Origin: Cryptomeria japonica
Lineage: Eukaryota; Streptophyta; Pinopsida; Cupressales; Cupressaceae
DNA: 64,000 nt
NCBI RefSeq assembly: GCF_030272615.1
Contig: NC_081412.1
Location: 544,252,870-544,316,869 of the forward strand
Direction: 5' to 3'
In this document: one piece after another, positions 11,861 through 24,055 of the stretch
Layout: every line of letters begins with the position of its first letter
Position numbering within the stretch: the stretch's first letter is position 1
Made by a program: the position numbers and the translations under genes
Notes under the pieces: model-generated
The model's database searches: none
What the model was told of the DNA's origin: nothing
The model's input: only the letters and a program-made list of their open reading frames with translations

Positions 11861-13663
11861 TCAAAAAATAGGAATATCTTTAATAGCCTGAAATAAAGGA
11901 ATTTGAATCTGCACATTTTTGAGCTGATCCATAATGTCAAAAGTGGGTTGTTCCATGGGTTTATTTGTAGTACTTTGCAATCTCTGAGGAAAAGGTGGGT
12001 TATCTTGATTTTGCAGAATAGGCTCCTTAGGAACGGTATCTGTTATTGGCATGTGCTCAGTAGGAACAATAGGTGTAGTAGGTTCTTCATGGGGAGGATC
12101 TGATATTTCAATAATCCGAGGCGGTTTTGGAGCAGGTAAAGTAGTTCCAGACCTCAAATGGATGTCATTAATGTTTAAGGCATAAGCTTGATATTGGTTG
12201 GTTTCGGCAAGATATGCAGGCTGCTGAGGTTTATTATTGGGATTGGGCATTGGCTGGGCAGGCATAGGCGTTTGTTTCGGAGGTCCAGGGTTTGTGACAG
12301 TTACAGTAGGAGGCGGCATAATGGCTTGTGGTTGCGGTTGTGGAAGCTGCAGGAATCCAGAGGATTGGTTTTGCCATTGTTCAGGGCCTCGCCATTGGGA
12401 ATTTTGCTGCCAATTTCCTGAAGGTGGGGTCCATTGCCCCTGTGGCTGCTGTCATCCTCCTTGAGGGGGTTGCCATTGTTGGTTCTGATAATTAGGCCAA
12501 TTTGGTTGAGGTGGGTTCCAGGATGGTGGTGGTCCATATGCATGTTGCCATTGATTATTATATCCAGAATAAGAATTACCAAAAGTTAAAGGGTCTTGAG
12601 GCATACCTTGTCTTTGGGCCCATGGTCTCCTTTGTGCAACAAAGAACACGTGATCATCATCTCCTTCTACTGGCTTAAAGTCAGTAGGTAGTTGTTTAGC
12701 TTCCAAATTAGCCACCATCTTGCATCTGCAGTCACGCTTCTTTTGTCTGCAGTATGGACAAAACTCGGTCAAAACTGCGTCAGCCTCCTCATGTTTCTTT
12801 CGAGCTTGCATAGCGTCTAGTTGCGTAGCCATATTATTAATGATGTCCTGCTTGAAGTCAGATAGCAAATTTGTTATCTCTATTCGAGAAACTCCGCCAG
12901 AAAAAGACTTCCCTATTGTAGCATGATGACCTCTACCTTTCTTAACTATTGCTCGAGAGTAGTTAAGACATATTTTCTTTATATCATCCCAAGGCACTTG
13001 GGTTATATCACCTCCTCCTATCAGGTCCAGGGCATCTATACAAGCATCACTGATTCCCTTTAGAAACAGCAGTTTCTGAGAGTCCTCATTGAGAGTATGG
13101 TTTGAGTTCCTCTGTAGTGAAAACAAGAATCTGGAAATGTAATCTTCCAGACTTTCATCCTCCTTCTGCTAAATTCAGAATATATCATCACCCTTGCTGG
13201 CGCTCTTACAATATTCCTTATATTTTTCAAGGAATTTTGTTTGCATGACCTCCCAACTATCAACTACACCTCTTCCCAGACTCATGAACCATCTGAGAGC
13301 TCCTTCCTTCAAGGTGGAAGGGAATAACTTTAATTTATGAGCATCTGTGTTGTAGTCATAACTGCGACAGAGGACATCAAATTCAAACAGAAAGGTTTCT
13401 GGGTCCTCTGTGACCAGGCCATCAAACTTTGGAAGCAAAGAAGAGGGAATGTTTTTAAGATTGTCAGTATCTCCCTGGGGAACAATAGGAAACTCAAATG
13501 CAGGAGGCGGATTATTGGGTTGATTATTTGCCATGTTTGGTTGCTGGAATAACAGAGCGAATGGATTTTCCTTAGGTATGTGGTCAGCTGGGTCAAATGG
13601 TAGTTCAATAAATAGATTTTCAGGGATGAACCTTCCCAGTGTGTCTCTTCTTCTTCTATGCAT
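11861..13663 (-). pseudogene. Gag of gypsy 1
   Basis: This is the capsid polyprotein, which would package element RNA. The start ATG at 13661-13663 gives MHRRRRDTLGRF, and an open frame follows with the Retrotrans_gag pattern (LPKFDG, DPETFLFEFDVLCRSY, LKEGALRWFMSLG, FLEKYKEYC). In-frame stops lie at 13175-13177 (TGA) and 13169-13171 (TAG), after which the same frame continues with ESLEDYISRF, a Cys-rich CPYCRQKKRDCRC segment and a long Pro/Gln/Asn-rich tail. Further stops are near 12452 and 11861. Downstream protease is in the same frame, so gag-pol was probably one polyprotein. Confidence 0.88.
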
Positions 13664-13763
13664 GCAATATAATGAATAGTGGCTTGAAAAATCTAGGAAA
13701 TTTTACTAACAAGCTAAACTAATGCCAAAAAATGACTTCTGATAAACTCCTAGCTAGATGCCA

Positions 13764-13781
13764 TCCCTGGCAGCGGTGCCA
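13764..13781 (-). promoter_or_regulatory. Primer binding site of gypsy 1 (tRNA-Asp type)
   Basis: Just inside the 5' LTR the minus strand reads TGGCACCGCTGCCAGGGA. This matches 15 of 18 positions of the complement of the plant tRNA-Asp 3' end (pattern TGGCGCCGTTGCCGGGGA), the primer type of Athila-like elements. All three mismatches are transitions. Confidence 0.8.
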
Positions 13782-13785
13782 AAAA

Positions 13786-15071
13786 TGATGGTCCCGCCTA
13801 CAAAAGGATATGAAAATCATAGTAAAACCTTTCTTGGGAATTGGGCATTCCAACAGGTGACCAATATCTCTCTTCTGTAGACGTTCATTTACTTGTCAAA
13901 CCAGGGGACGTATACTTTAAATGGCGTAGCAAAATATATGCACTAGGAACTTATTTTGGTCAAATCCTAGCGGAAATACATACTGAAAAGAAATCCTACC
14001 TACGCTATAGGAAGGTAATGCAAAGCTTTTTAACTCAACTATGATTTGATTACGACAGAAACCATAATAACTACAACTGAAACACAAACTATGAACTGGC
14101 CTTATGCTGCAGGAACAGACACAGTGATGGATTCCTTGTGCTGCAGGAGCAATGTAAAGCTGAGTTTGTATAAAAACTTTAAAGATGAAAGCAAATTGAA
14201 GCTTAACAGGAAAGAACAACTAACTAACTAGCTACAGACACCTACTAAGTGGGCCCCCTTAGCAAGCATCTCCTGATTACGCAGATACGAAACTCAGAAC
14301 TTCATTGAACTTTATTCATAAAAACAGAATGATATACATTGTTTTGTTGATATGGAAACTAACAACAAACTCTGCTTCTGGTTAAACAGATTCTGTCTTT
14401 TATTATCATTTTGATTCTTACATGACATCTACTATTCTTATTCTATCCTTCTCTCGCCTCTCTCTCGCACAGGAGGAGAAGCTTTATTTAAAAACAGGGG
14501 AGCAACTAACTAACTAACTCCATTAAAGAAAGACGTGGAAGTAAAACATATCCTCGAATCAAGGAACAAACTTCATAAATGAGTTTATGCATTCAACCCG
14601 ATCCAGAGAGAATCTAGCACTCCACTCTTTGTCATTAAAATTCTTTCCCATGATTTCAGTCAAATAGTATTTGCTGGAGCTTCCTCGAAGTCGTGCAGGA
14701 AATGGACTTTACTGCAAGGCCGAGATTGGCTGCGCTTGACTCGATCATTCTTCAACAACCTGCGAAACAAAAGGTAACAGGCAACAGAAAAAGCGTATGG
14801 CACATACACGATATCCATTCATTAATCACACATTTTAGATTTACTTCATCATTCAAAAACTGTATACGATATACCAGTCATTTTAGGGAGTCAACAGGGC
14901 AATAAATACAATCAAGTTAATCACAAAGAACTGGAGGAATATAAAAGTCTCTTGCTACAGGATATCCCAAAAAGGTTTCACAAAGTCTGAACATCCATGA
15001 AATAACAAAAGTAAAGGCATTTAAAAGTTTTATCAAAACATCCAAATTATGAGCATTTTTTAAGCTCATCA
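13786..15071 (-). repeat. 5' LTR of gypsy 1
   Basis: This 1286-bp LTR on the right is the 5' LTR of the inverted element. It aligns without gaps to 3713-4998 with about 41 substitutions by hand count. It is followed directly by the CCACC duplication. Confidence 0.93.
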
Positions 15072-15076
15072 CCACC
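15072..15076. repeat. Target site duplication CCACC (right)
   Basis: These five bases are identical to 3708-3712 and sit directly after the LTR end CATCA. LINE sequence resumes immediately afterwards. Confidence 0.93.
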
Positions 15077-15345
15077 ATAATGGCGTCAATGTGATTTTGG
15101 AAGGCAATTCAAAACTTGTAGTCAATTGCCTAAATGATACCATGAAAGCCCCTTGGGAGATAAGATGAATTATTCAAAAGTGTAAAAGGCTTAGAGTGTA
15201 AAGGGCTATTCAAAGCCTTTCACAAAATATAAGTGCAACACATGTACATGTAAGGAAATATGATAGCGGATGAGGTTGTATATGAAGGCTTAACAAAAAG
15301 GGAATGGTGTCACTTTAATTATCAAGAGAGCTTGACTGAATTAAA
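15077..15345 (+). pseudogene. LINE RNase H-like domain, C-terminal part
   Basis: This continues the LINE domain cut at 3712. Reading gives EGNSKLVVNCLND, then APWEIR, a stop, IIQKCKRL and, after a frame slip, GNMIADEVVYEGLTKREW. The last block matches the EGN..AD.LA ending typical of plant LINE RNase H-like domains. Several stops are present. The element's 3' end is not clear; coding similarity fades by about 15340. Confidence 0.75.
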
Positions 15346-16659
15346 AAATATTTTGTCCAATGAAAGGGTAAAATCTTTCATGGGTGATTCAATCTATTAC
15401 TTGAAGCTATAACGGTTGAGGCTGCCCCTTTTTTTTACATTCTATGAGTGCCAAGAAATTTCAAATTCAAATTTCCGACCCGATAACCTACAAGTTGATG
15501 AGTATGATGCTAACTATTCGGCCGATTGGGGTGATATGTATAGTGCCAAGTTGGCATGTTGATGATGAGGGTGTCAAGAATTTGAATGGCCTAATGCCTT
15601 GCGATGATTTTAAGGATGGAGATATCATTTGTGGGAAAGGCAGTTGTCTTGTTTCTTGAAGTGCCTTAATTTCTTATAACGTGAAAAGAACGCTCACATG
15701 TGATGACAACACAACCTATCAAGCCAAAAATAACCTTTGGGTGAACCCACAATAGTGGATGACACTTTTTTGCCAACTTTCACACTGCAATATTCATTTT
15801 TAGAAAAACACTTCAGATTCAGACACCTATTACTTACTACTAAACCCTAAGGAATTCGTGGTTAGTCATTACTGGTATGTTTAGTTATAGAGACATGTTA
15901 ATTTTTGAATACTTCTAAGAAACAATTGTTTGGGCTTTCTTGGCTGACTGCTTGATGCCAGTCCTTGTGAAGCTATACTTTGTTTCTGTTGCCATTGTTT
16001 TGTAGGTTCGGGAGCTTCTCCCTGAAAACAATAAAACACGATTGTGCGTTTGCATAATGACGCAAATCGGATAAAAATAAATATACTTTAAAACAATGAT
16101 AATTAAACATAATAATATTCTTGTTTTTGTTGATTATTTTCCACAGGCTATAAAAGAACATTGCGTCTCAGCATAATGGTACAAATGACATTGTAAGAAG
16201 GGTTTTGGCTACTATGATTCTTTCAAATAATACGGTGAAAAGGCAGAGTTTCATGTAATTTCGCTAAGTTAGAAACATTCTGGAATGAAATTGTTGAGCT
16301 GGAGGAGAAGCATAAGTTGCCCAGTAACTTCTACTGCAAAAATAAATGGATCAATGCTGGCACTACATATAGAAGACTTGCAGAGCCTCTGGACATTGCA
16401 TACTGCTATTGTACGCAGAAGTCCATAATAAAAGTTATCTTGCAAATGGGGTGAGATCTCACCATTACATGGTTATGGAGAAATGAATGAAAGAAAAAGA
16501 ACAAACTCGAATTAGAAGCTCGACAAGAAGGATCGCACAAAATTTGCATCCTTAACATTAGACATCTATTTTTGGGCTCATTTAGAAGATAATTGTCAAT
16601 CATTGACATGTCTATAGCAAGAGCAAAACCAACATCAATGATAAAAGAAGATTCTGAGT
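15346..16659. other. No recognised gene
   Basis: A 71-codon open frame at 15444-15659 has no motif I recognise and may be LINE 3' sequence or chance. The rest is AT-rich and closed in all frames. Confidence 0.4.
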
Positions 16660-17215
16660 GGCAAAAATCATGCAGAGATTGCTGCACTTGCCAAATTCCC
16701 ATGTATTTCTCCACCGAATTTACTGTGTGACAATTCAAATTCAATGAGATTTGTGTAGTTACAAAATGATTTGGGGATGTGACCTCCAAGCTTATTGGAA
16801 GTAACATACAGATTTTGTAACTTTGAAAGTCGGCCCAAATATTGTGGCAACTCACCAAACAGCTAATTCTCGTGCACATAAAGATCTATTAGATGCTCCC
16901 AATTGGCAATGGAGGAGGGTATCTTTTCAACTAACCAATTTTGTCCCAGCCATAATATGGACGGTTGGGTGAGATTCCCAACATTTGACGGGATTTCTCC
17001 GCTAAAATTGTTGTCACTCAAGTAAATCACCTTCATCAGTGGAAGCCCAAAATGGAGAGCAGAATGCTTTCGCTGAGGAAATTACCATAGATTGACAAAA
17101 TATGTGAGTTTTCTAATGCTACCCAGTTTGACAGGGATTTGTGGTGGTCTTATTGGCTGGAGTAGTCCGGTAATTTCTTGGCGAGAAGTAGATCATTCAC
17201 ATCGTCTTCCACACT
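16660..17215 (-). pseudogene. Leucine-rich-repeat receptor relic
   Basis: Minus-strand translation gives successive plant extracellular LRR units: VIYLSDNNFSGEIPSNVGNL, then SILWLGQNWLVEKIPSSI, then LIDLYVHEN, a stop, LFGELPQYLGRLSKL, and QNLYVTSNKLGGHIPKSF. The LxxLxLxxNxLxGxIP pattern belongs to LRR receptor kinases or receptor-like proteins. At least two stops interrupt it (near 17080 and 16860). I see no kinase domain or signal peptide nearby, so it is a fragment of an ectodomain. Confidence 0.78.
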
Positions 17216-20131
17216 TCTCGGCATTACACATTGTTGATTTTTTCAGTCAGTCTGTTTGCTCTCATAGAAGATGCCTTTGGCATAATAATTTTAAAATAAA
17301 ATAAAATAATCTTAAATAAATATAATAATTTAAAATGTAATTCTAGATGTATTCTAGACCTATTCGATTTAATATATATTTTATGAGTTAATTATAAAAT
17401 ATCATAATATCAGGGTCTGAGGTAATGGAGAGGTGGCATCATTTGGTGAAGAATTAATTTTAAAATTGCGAAAGAAGTATTGTGCTCAAAATATAAAATT
17501 TATTTATTTAGTTCAATGTTTTAATTACGCATTTGCTGAAATTGAGAATCAAACACGTGACTATAGTCTCGCGGTCCGTTCTTCATGGCATTAATTCGTG
17601 TGGTCCGTCCACTATTAACGGCGGTTGCTACTTAGTCTTCCACATTTGTCAGCATTAACAGAGGAAGGAAGTAATGAAAATTGGGCAAGATCGTATTTTC
17701 TGTGTACGAGCTGTGTCAGAACTGTTCAGATACGACATCGATTTGTAAGGGGCCCACACTAAAGAGTGAGCTTCTGCGGAATTCATCCCTTCCTCTTTTT
17801 CCTGCAATATTAACTTTATATTTTTCGTGCATTGCATATTTTTCGAACAGTCATCGCCAATCAAGCTGAATTGATCGATGACAACACACCTGAAGGTTAT
17901 AGGACATACTAGAGGAATTGACGGTTATAGGAACATAAAGGATGAATTTCCTTCCGGAGGACAATTGCATCAGTGTTGCGTTTGTCGTTGGCTTCCACAT
18001 GGCTGATTTTTGCAAGGGTAATGAACACCTTACAATTGGGTAAGGGTAAAAAGAGATCTTACCATCGTGGATTACGTTCAGAGTTAATTTGTGTCTTTCA
18101 AGACGTGTATATGGCAGGACTAAATGACATTTAAATAAATGTATGGATAGAGTTAAGTTAGTAGTTTAATTAAAATGAAATAGAAAGATAGTTAAATACT
18201 AATATGGTCATTGACCGGCAATTACTTTTGTCGATATGCAAACCTGTCAACGATTGGAAAAGAAATTACTAAGTGCAATCCACCTTTAAGTTATATTCAT
18301 GCCCACTTCCCTTGCATAGGTAGCATGTGATTTAAATGTTGCTTTTCTGTGATTTTTCTCTTTTATCATATCTATCTCTTAAAAAACTATTCTCAAATCA
18401 AAATGAAGAAGTCACTCAATCAATTAATGAAGACTAATTATTTTAATGGAATCTCTATTGCATATCATCCTAAAACAAACTACTTCATGCTCACAACATG
18501 CTTCTATCCACTAATTATAGCAACCGTCCTGAATGAAGCTAATCATAATAGCATTCAATATGCATGGTGTTGATATGGAAAACTGACAGAGCATAAAACT
18601 AAGAATGGCAAGCCAAAAAATTAATCGTGGAGTGCATAGTAGAATAATTGTAATTTATTTAATTTAGGTGACTTAGAGATGAAAAGTGCTACCTCCTTTT
18701 CATAATTTGAAAAAGCCATTTTACATGAACAGTAGTGAGGTTGTTTACACTTCTATGTTAAGATGAAATGGAAAGATGCAACAAAAAATACATGAATGGA
18801 TTATTTTGTTAATAAGCAACTTAAATTTTTTTAAATAGTATTTATGATCTCTTCAATTTAGATGTAGTTTAGATTGTATCAACTTCCATTATGGCCTTGA
18901 CGTAAGAGGGAAGTTAAAATTTATAAAGTGTTTGATTAATTTAAAACATAAAACTAAACTTTAAAAAGAAATATTTGTGTTTTTTTTGCTTCCCAACGTT
19001 AGATTAAATGAATAGTGGTGAATAGTCGACGACAGCATTGACGTACCACATGCAAGTGGTAATAAATAAAAACATATTTTACATTAATCAGTGCTTCAAC
19101 TTCTGACAGAAAACAGCATGAAAGTACTACGCAATCTGCATAAATTGTAAAATATTATATTCTCCTCGGGCGGCGAAACAAGATTTTATTCTCAAAGGAC
19201 AATTTACTTTCAATATTATTCTCACTAAACAATGACGTAATTCTCCTCAGGTGGCCAAACTAAATTTACCTTCAATATTATATTATATAATCATATAATT
19301 GTATTTATATTTAATATATGATATATTAATATATTTATTATTATTTATTTATATCTATTTTATGGGTAATTTATGTTTTGTTATATTTCATGTCTGAAGG
19401 TAGGATACATGCAAAAAATCACAAGGAAAAATACTTTTCATATGGTTATTAATGTAAGTCCTTGGTGTTCAATGTTGTTGACGTTAATTTATGCTCTTTA
19501 AGTTGATTTATCTTATGATTTATGGATTGTTAAGGTCCATGCCATTTTAACAAGAACCTAGCATGATCCATTATCACGTATTGTGATGATTTAACTTGGA
19601 GAGTTTAATCAATCAACTTTCCTTGAAACATGCATAAATTTTATATATTTTGTGAGATGTTTACGAACTAGATGGGCATTGTTAGACTACAAGGTTACTT
19701 AATCTATGGATTTTTGTTGACAAATAATGATTCATAAGGTGTGAAGCTATAAATCTATATCCCACATCTGGTTAAAGATAATATTTAATAAATTTTGAAT
19801 TTGGCAAATGCACCACACAATCTCTCAAACTACTAGAAACATGAGATGTCCCACACAACATTTCACCATTCTCAATCCTATATTCTATATCTCATCATCA
19901 TAATAAAATCATGCATCTAATTTATTCATCAATGTCTACTCCCTTTTCTTATTAATTGGATGTATTTCATCTTATAGAAAAAACATGTTAGTATTATGTG
20001 TAATGGGTAGATCTAAGAGATCTTAAAGGTGAATTTTTGAGTCCTTAAGCAAATGATGTACTAGGTTGGTGGACGCTTCCCATGGAGACATGCCATATTT
20101 TGATTGTTGACCAAAAAGACAATAAAATGTG
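17216..20131. other. AT-rich intergenic DNA
   Basis: I see no gene, RNA or element with recognisable coding. It includes strongly AT-rich stretches near 17280-17410 and 19270-19380. Open frames are short and show no motif. Confidence 0.5.
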
Positions 20132-20319
20132 AATTTCTCTATTGTCAATATCTCCTTCTCTCTATATCCATCCTTGTTCTCTCTCTTTTTCTCTATTTTA
20201 CCTCTCTATCAATCTACCTCTCTCATAATCATAAGTCCCTATCTATCTCTTTATTTATATTCATCTCCTTTAAATCCCTCTTTCTATATTCCCATCTCTC
20301 TATCAATATTCCTCTAACT

Positions 20320-20427
<108 letters not shown>

Positions 20428-20672
20428 TTTACTCTATCTCTCTCATATATATTCTTCTCTTTATACACATTTACCTTTCTCCATTATTTAATTTTCCTCT
20501 TTCAAACAACTTCCTCCCTCTCCCTCTCCCTCTCGCCCTCTTTCTCTTTCTACCATCATCTTTATCTTGAAATCTATATATATTTTTATGTTTATCTCTC
20601 TTTCGCTTCATCTCTCTCTTTGTTTAATTAGATTCTTTTAACTCAACTCTTCCTCCATATCTATCTATCTAC

Positions 20673-20831
<159 letters not shown>

Positions 20832-22070
20832 ATATAAATCTCTATATTTTTATTTATAACTCACTTGAATGTCTCTTATCTCTATCTATCCATATCTTTC
20901 TCTACTTCTATCTCCTTATTTCTCTATCTCTCTCCCTATCTCTATTTATTTATTTATCCCTCTCTATATCTCTTTACCACCCTCTATCTATATCTATTAT
21001 TCTCCCTCTCTCCCTCTTTATACATTTAGCTATCTCTCTCTCACCCCTTTTCTTCCTTATCTCCCTCTACCTATCTCTCTCTCCCTCTGTCCCTCTACCA
21101 ATTTCTCTCCCTCTCTCCCCCTCTTTCCTCCCTCTCTTTTTGTGTCTCCCCTCTCTCTTTCTCTTTGTCTCTCTCCCTCCCTAGCTCACTCCCTATCTCT
21201 ACCTCTCTACCCTTCTCTTCCCATATATCTTTGTATCTCTCTTTCCTTTCTCATATATCTCTATCTCTCCCTCTTCCTTTTGTCCCTCTCTCCATCTTCT
21301 CCTATTTCTATCTTTCTCTCTCCATCTCTATTTGCTTATCTCTACTTCTCCTTGTTTGTTTTACTCTCAATTTGTCTCTTTGTTTATTTCCCTCTCACCC
21401 TCTCTCTATATGTCCTAATATCTCTATCACTCTATCATCATCTATATCTCTCACTATCTATCTCTCTCCCTCTTCCTCCACATATATCTATCTTTCTATG
21501 TCTCTTTATCATTATCTACCTTTACCTATCTATATCTCTCCATCGATTTATTTTCCTCATCATCTCTCCCTTTATCTTTCTCTCTACTCTTCTATCTTTA
21601 CACATTTAACCCTCTTTATATCCATCTCTCCCTCCCCCCTCTTTTTCCCTCTCCTTTTTATACATCTCTCTAAATATATCTCCTTGCATATTCATTTCTA
21701 TCTCTCCATATTTTTCCTATTTCTCCTTCTATATATATCTTGTTAACTACCCATCTTTGTCTACCCCTATATTGCTCTATCTAACTCTCTCTCAATATCA
21801 CTCCCAATCTCTAAATTTATCTTCTATCTCTCCCTCTCTCATTCTCTTCCTTCGTATCCCTCTATATATTTATCTCTTCCATCGCTATCCTTCCATCCTC
21901 CTCTCCCTATCTCTGACTCTCCTCTCAATTTCCATCTCCTTCTCCATATCTATCTATATCCCATATCTCTATCTCCTGACCCCTCTCTCATTGTTTGTTT
22001 CTTCCCCCTCTATCTCTCCTTCTTTATATACTTACCTATCCATCTTTCTTTCTCTTTATATTGTAAACAT

Positions 22071-23703
22071 AAATTGAGCATATTGATAATGGGCTCTAAT
22101 TATTTATCTCCTATATCTTTTTAGCATAACCATTGCACACCAAGGTGCAATTGCTACAAAAAATGGCAGCCAATGTTTTTAGCGTACAAAGCACTGCATG
22201 AAAATGTCCAAATTGTACATACGTAGTTTCAGACATACCACCATTTATGAAATACTCTACAATTGAGCAGTATTCTTCTCCCCCATTACATTCTCTTGCA
22301 CAATACCCGCCATTACTTCGCTTCAATCACAGAACAACATTTTTTAATTTAATAAAAATCAACCCCAACATTATTACCACATGCCCAATGACAGAGCGAC
22401 ATCAAAGACAAATTAAATGAAATGACACAACTTAAATTGTGTACACATGGCAATACAATTGAAATTGAAAAATCAAAATGATGACTTATAGATTAGCAAA
22501 GTCACAAAGCATAAAATTCATCATCATTTACCCTGTATGTTTGATCACTGACAACGATAAAAATATCCTATTGAATATGTATTTAAATACATTTTTTTAT
22601 GCACAAGTTTTAGTTGTACTCACTTCTAACCTCGTATTTGTAAAATCATAATTCCCCTCCTACATTGGCTTTAACAAGAGTTTGAAATTTTAAAATAATA
22701 TTTTAAATTTTGTATAATATAATTATTAACTTTATTTTTTATTGAATTTTATATTTATTAATGGTAGAGATATCATGAGTTTAGTATTTAATTGTGTTTT
22801 TCATATATAAAGTTTATATTAAAATATATTTATTGTTATTATACATTAGGTTTTATATAATATATATTTTTAAATAAAAAATATATTATAATATATAATT
22901 AATTTATAATACTGATTAAAATATTAAATATATTATATGTTAAGCATTATTTATATTTGTTATTTAATATGGTTAGAAGTGAGTCACTTAATGAAATGAT
23001 GGTTTTTTGTCACTTTATGGCTTGTCGTTCATTATTTTGGTTCTTTGTTTCCCACTTTTCAATCCTTGTCATTTATTTTCTCATTTTATCCATTATTTGT
23101 TTATAAGAGATTATATTATTATGCTTTAGTAGGGTTTCATAATATCTTTCCACCAAACTCTATTGGTCGACATCATTGAAAACATGGCACAATATGTATA
23201 GTATAACATGCAAATTTTTAAGAATGGTGTGCAATACAAACCAATGAATAGCCATCATCGTAGAGGCCTTTTGTCTCCATCCGACTACTATAATCTCTCT
23301 CTCTCTCTCTCTACCTCTCTCTCAATCTTCCCCCTCTGCCCCTCTTTCTATTCCTATCTATCCCCTGCTCTCTATTGTAAACATAACATGAGCATGTTGG
23401 TAATAGAGCCTTATTGTCTTCTTCATTTAGAGGTCTTATTCCAATCATGTTTGTATCCTTCTAGATAGATGCAAACATTATTTAAAGCTACACTTCTCCA
23501 TTGAGACCTTTGTAGCACAAAAACCATCATTTTCTATATAGCCTACCAATTCACCTTGTGTAATTTTTTATATTAAATCAACAAATCCATTCTAATTAAA
23601 CTTTTTTGGCGTATGTGCTATTGCTAATAATATTTTGCGAGGATATCGTGAGAGCCGTGTATTCCAGCAGGAATCATACCTTCTAAGTAAGGTAAGAGTG
23701 GCG
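22071..23703. other. AT-rich upstream region with a second pyrimidine tract
   Basis: No gene seen. About 22680-22990 is very AT-rich. At 23290-23370 there is a short CT-rich tract followed by sequence (TATTGTAAACATAA..GAGCAT) that also follows the large tract at about 22060-22085, so the two are related repeats. Confidence 0.5.
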
Positions 23704-23765
23704 GACTTACAGTTTGATAAATTCTTCGGAGAGTGACTTACAGTTTGAAAAATTCTTCGGAGAGT
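23704..23765. repeat. 31-bp tandem duplication upstream of GLR
   Basis: Two head-to-tail 31-bp units (23704-23734 and 23735-23765) begin GACTTACAGTTTGA and end TTCTTCGGAGAGT, with one mismatch. They lie about 290 bp before the GLR start codon. A similar motif (TTTGACAAATTCTTCG) is duplicated in the GLR relic at 58.4 kb. Confidence 0.85.
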
Positions 23766-23871
23766 GGCGGAATTGATCTTTATACGGCGCAGAAAGGATT
23801 CAACTTTATTTGCCAAGGAGTAATTATTGCTCTTTGAATGCTAAGACTATCTCTTTTTCTAATTTTGTATG

Positions 23872-23879
23872 TATATAAT
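23872..23879 (+). promoter_or_regulatory. Possible TATA box of GLR
   Basis: TATATAAT lies about 175 bp upstream of the GLR ATG. Position and strand are plausible, but in AT-rich DNA this is weak evidence. Confidence 0.3.
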
Positions 23880-24055
23880 CTTCTAGAATTTCGAGAGTAC
23901 ATACAAAATGGATGAATACAGCCACCATATTTAGGCTCAGAATTTGGTCAACATCCATCTGTCTACCTACAGCGTAGATGAATTCACATTTAATGAATCA
24001 GTAAAGAAGAAATTTTAGAGTTCGATTCTCACATTGCTACACAATAAGACTAGAT

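Larger units (their letters stand above)
3713..15071 (-). mobile_element. Ty3/gypsy LTR retrotransposon, Athila-like, with extra ORF (gypsy 1)
   Basis: This is a complete LTR element of 11,359 bp on the minus strand. It has two 1286-bp LTRs with TGATG and CATCA ends, a perfect CCACC target duplication, a primer binding site of the tRNA-Asp type used by Athila-like elements, and a polypurine tract at the 3' LTR. Gene order on the minus strand is gag, protease, RT-RNase H, integrase, which makes it Ty3/gypsy, followed by an additional ORF before the 3' LTR. Gag-pol stays in one frame for about 5.4 kb, interrupted only by stop codons. By hand I count about 41 differences between the LTRs (about 3 percent, mostly transitions, no indels), so the insertion is old but not ancient. 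Confidence 0.93.

Noticed and set aside
15444-15659. A 71-codon open frame after the LINE
   Set aside because: No recognisable motif and no homologue elsewhere in the window; it could be LINE 3' sequence or chance.
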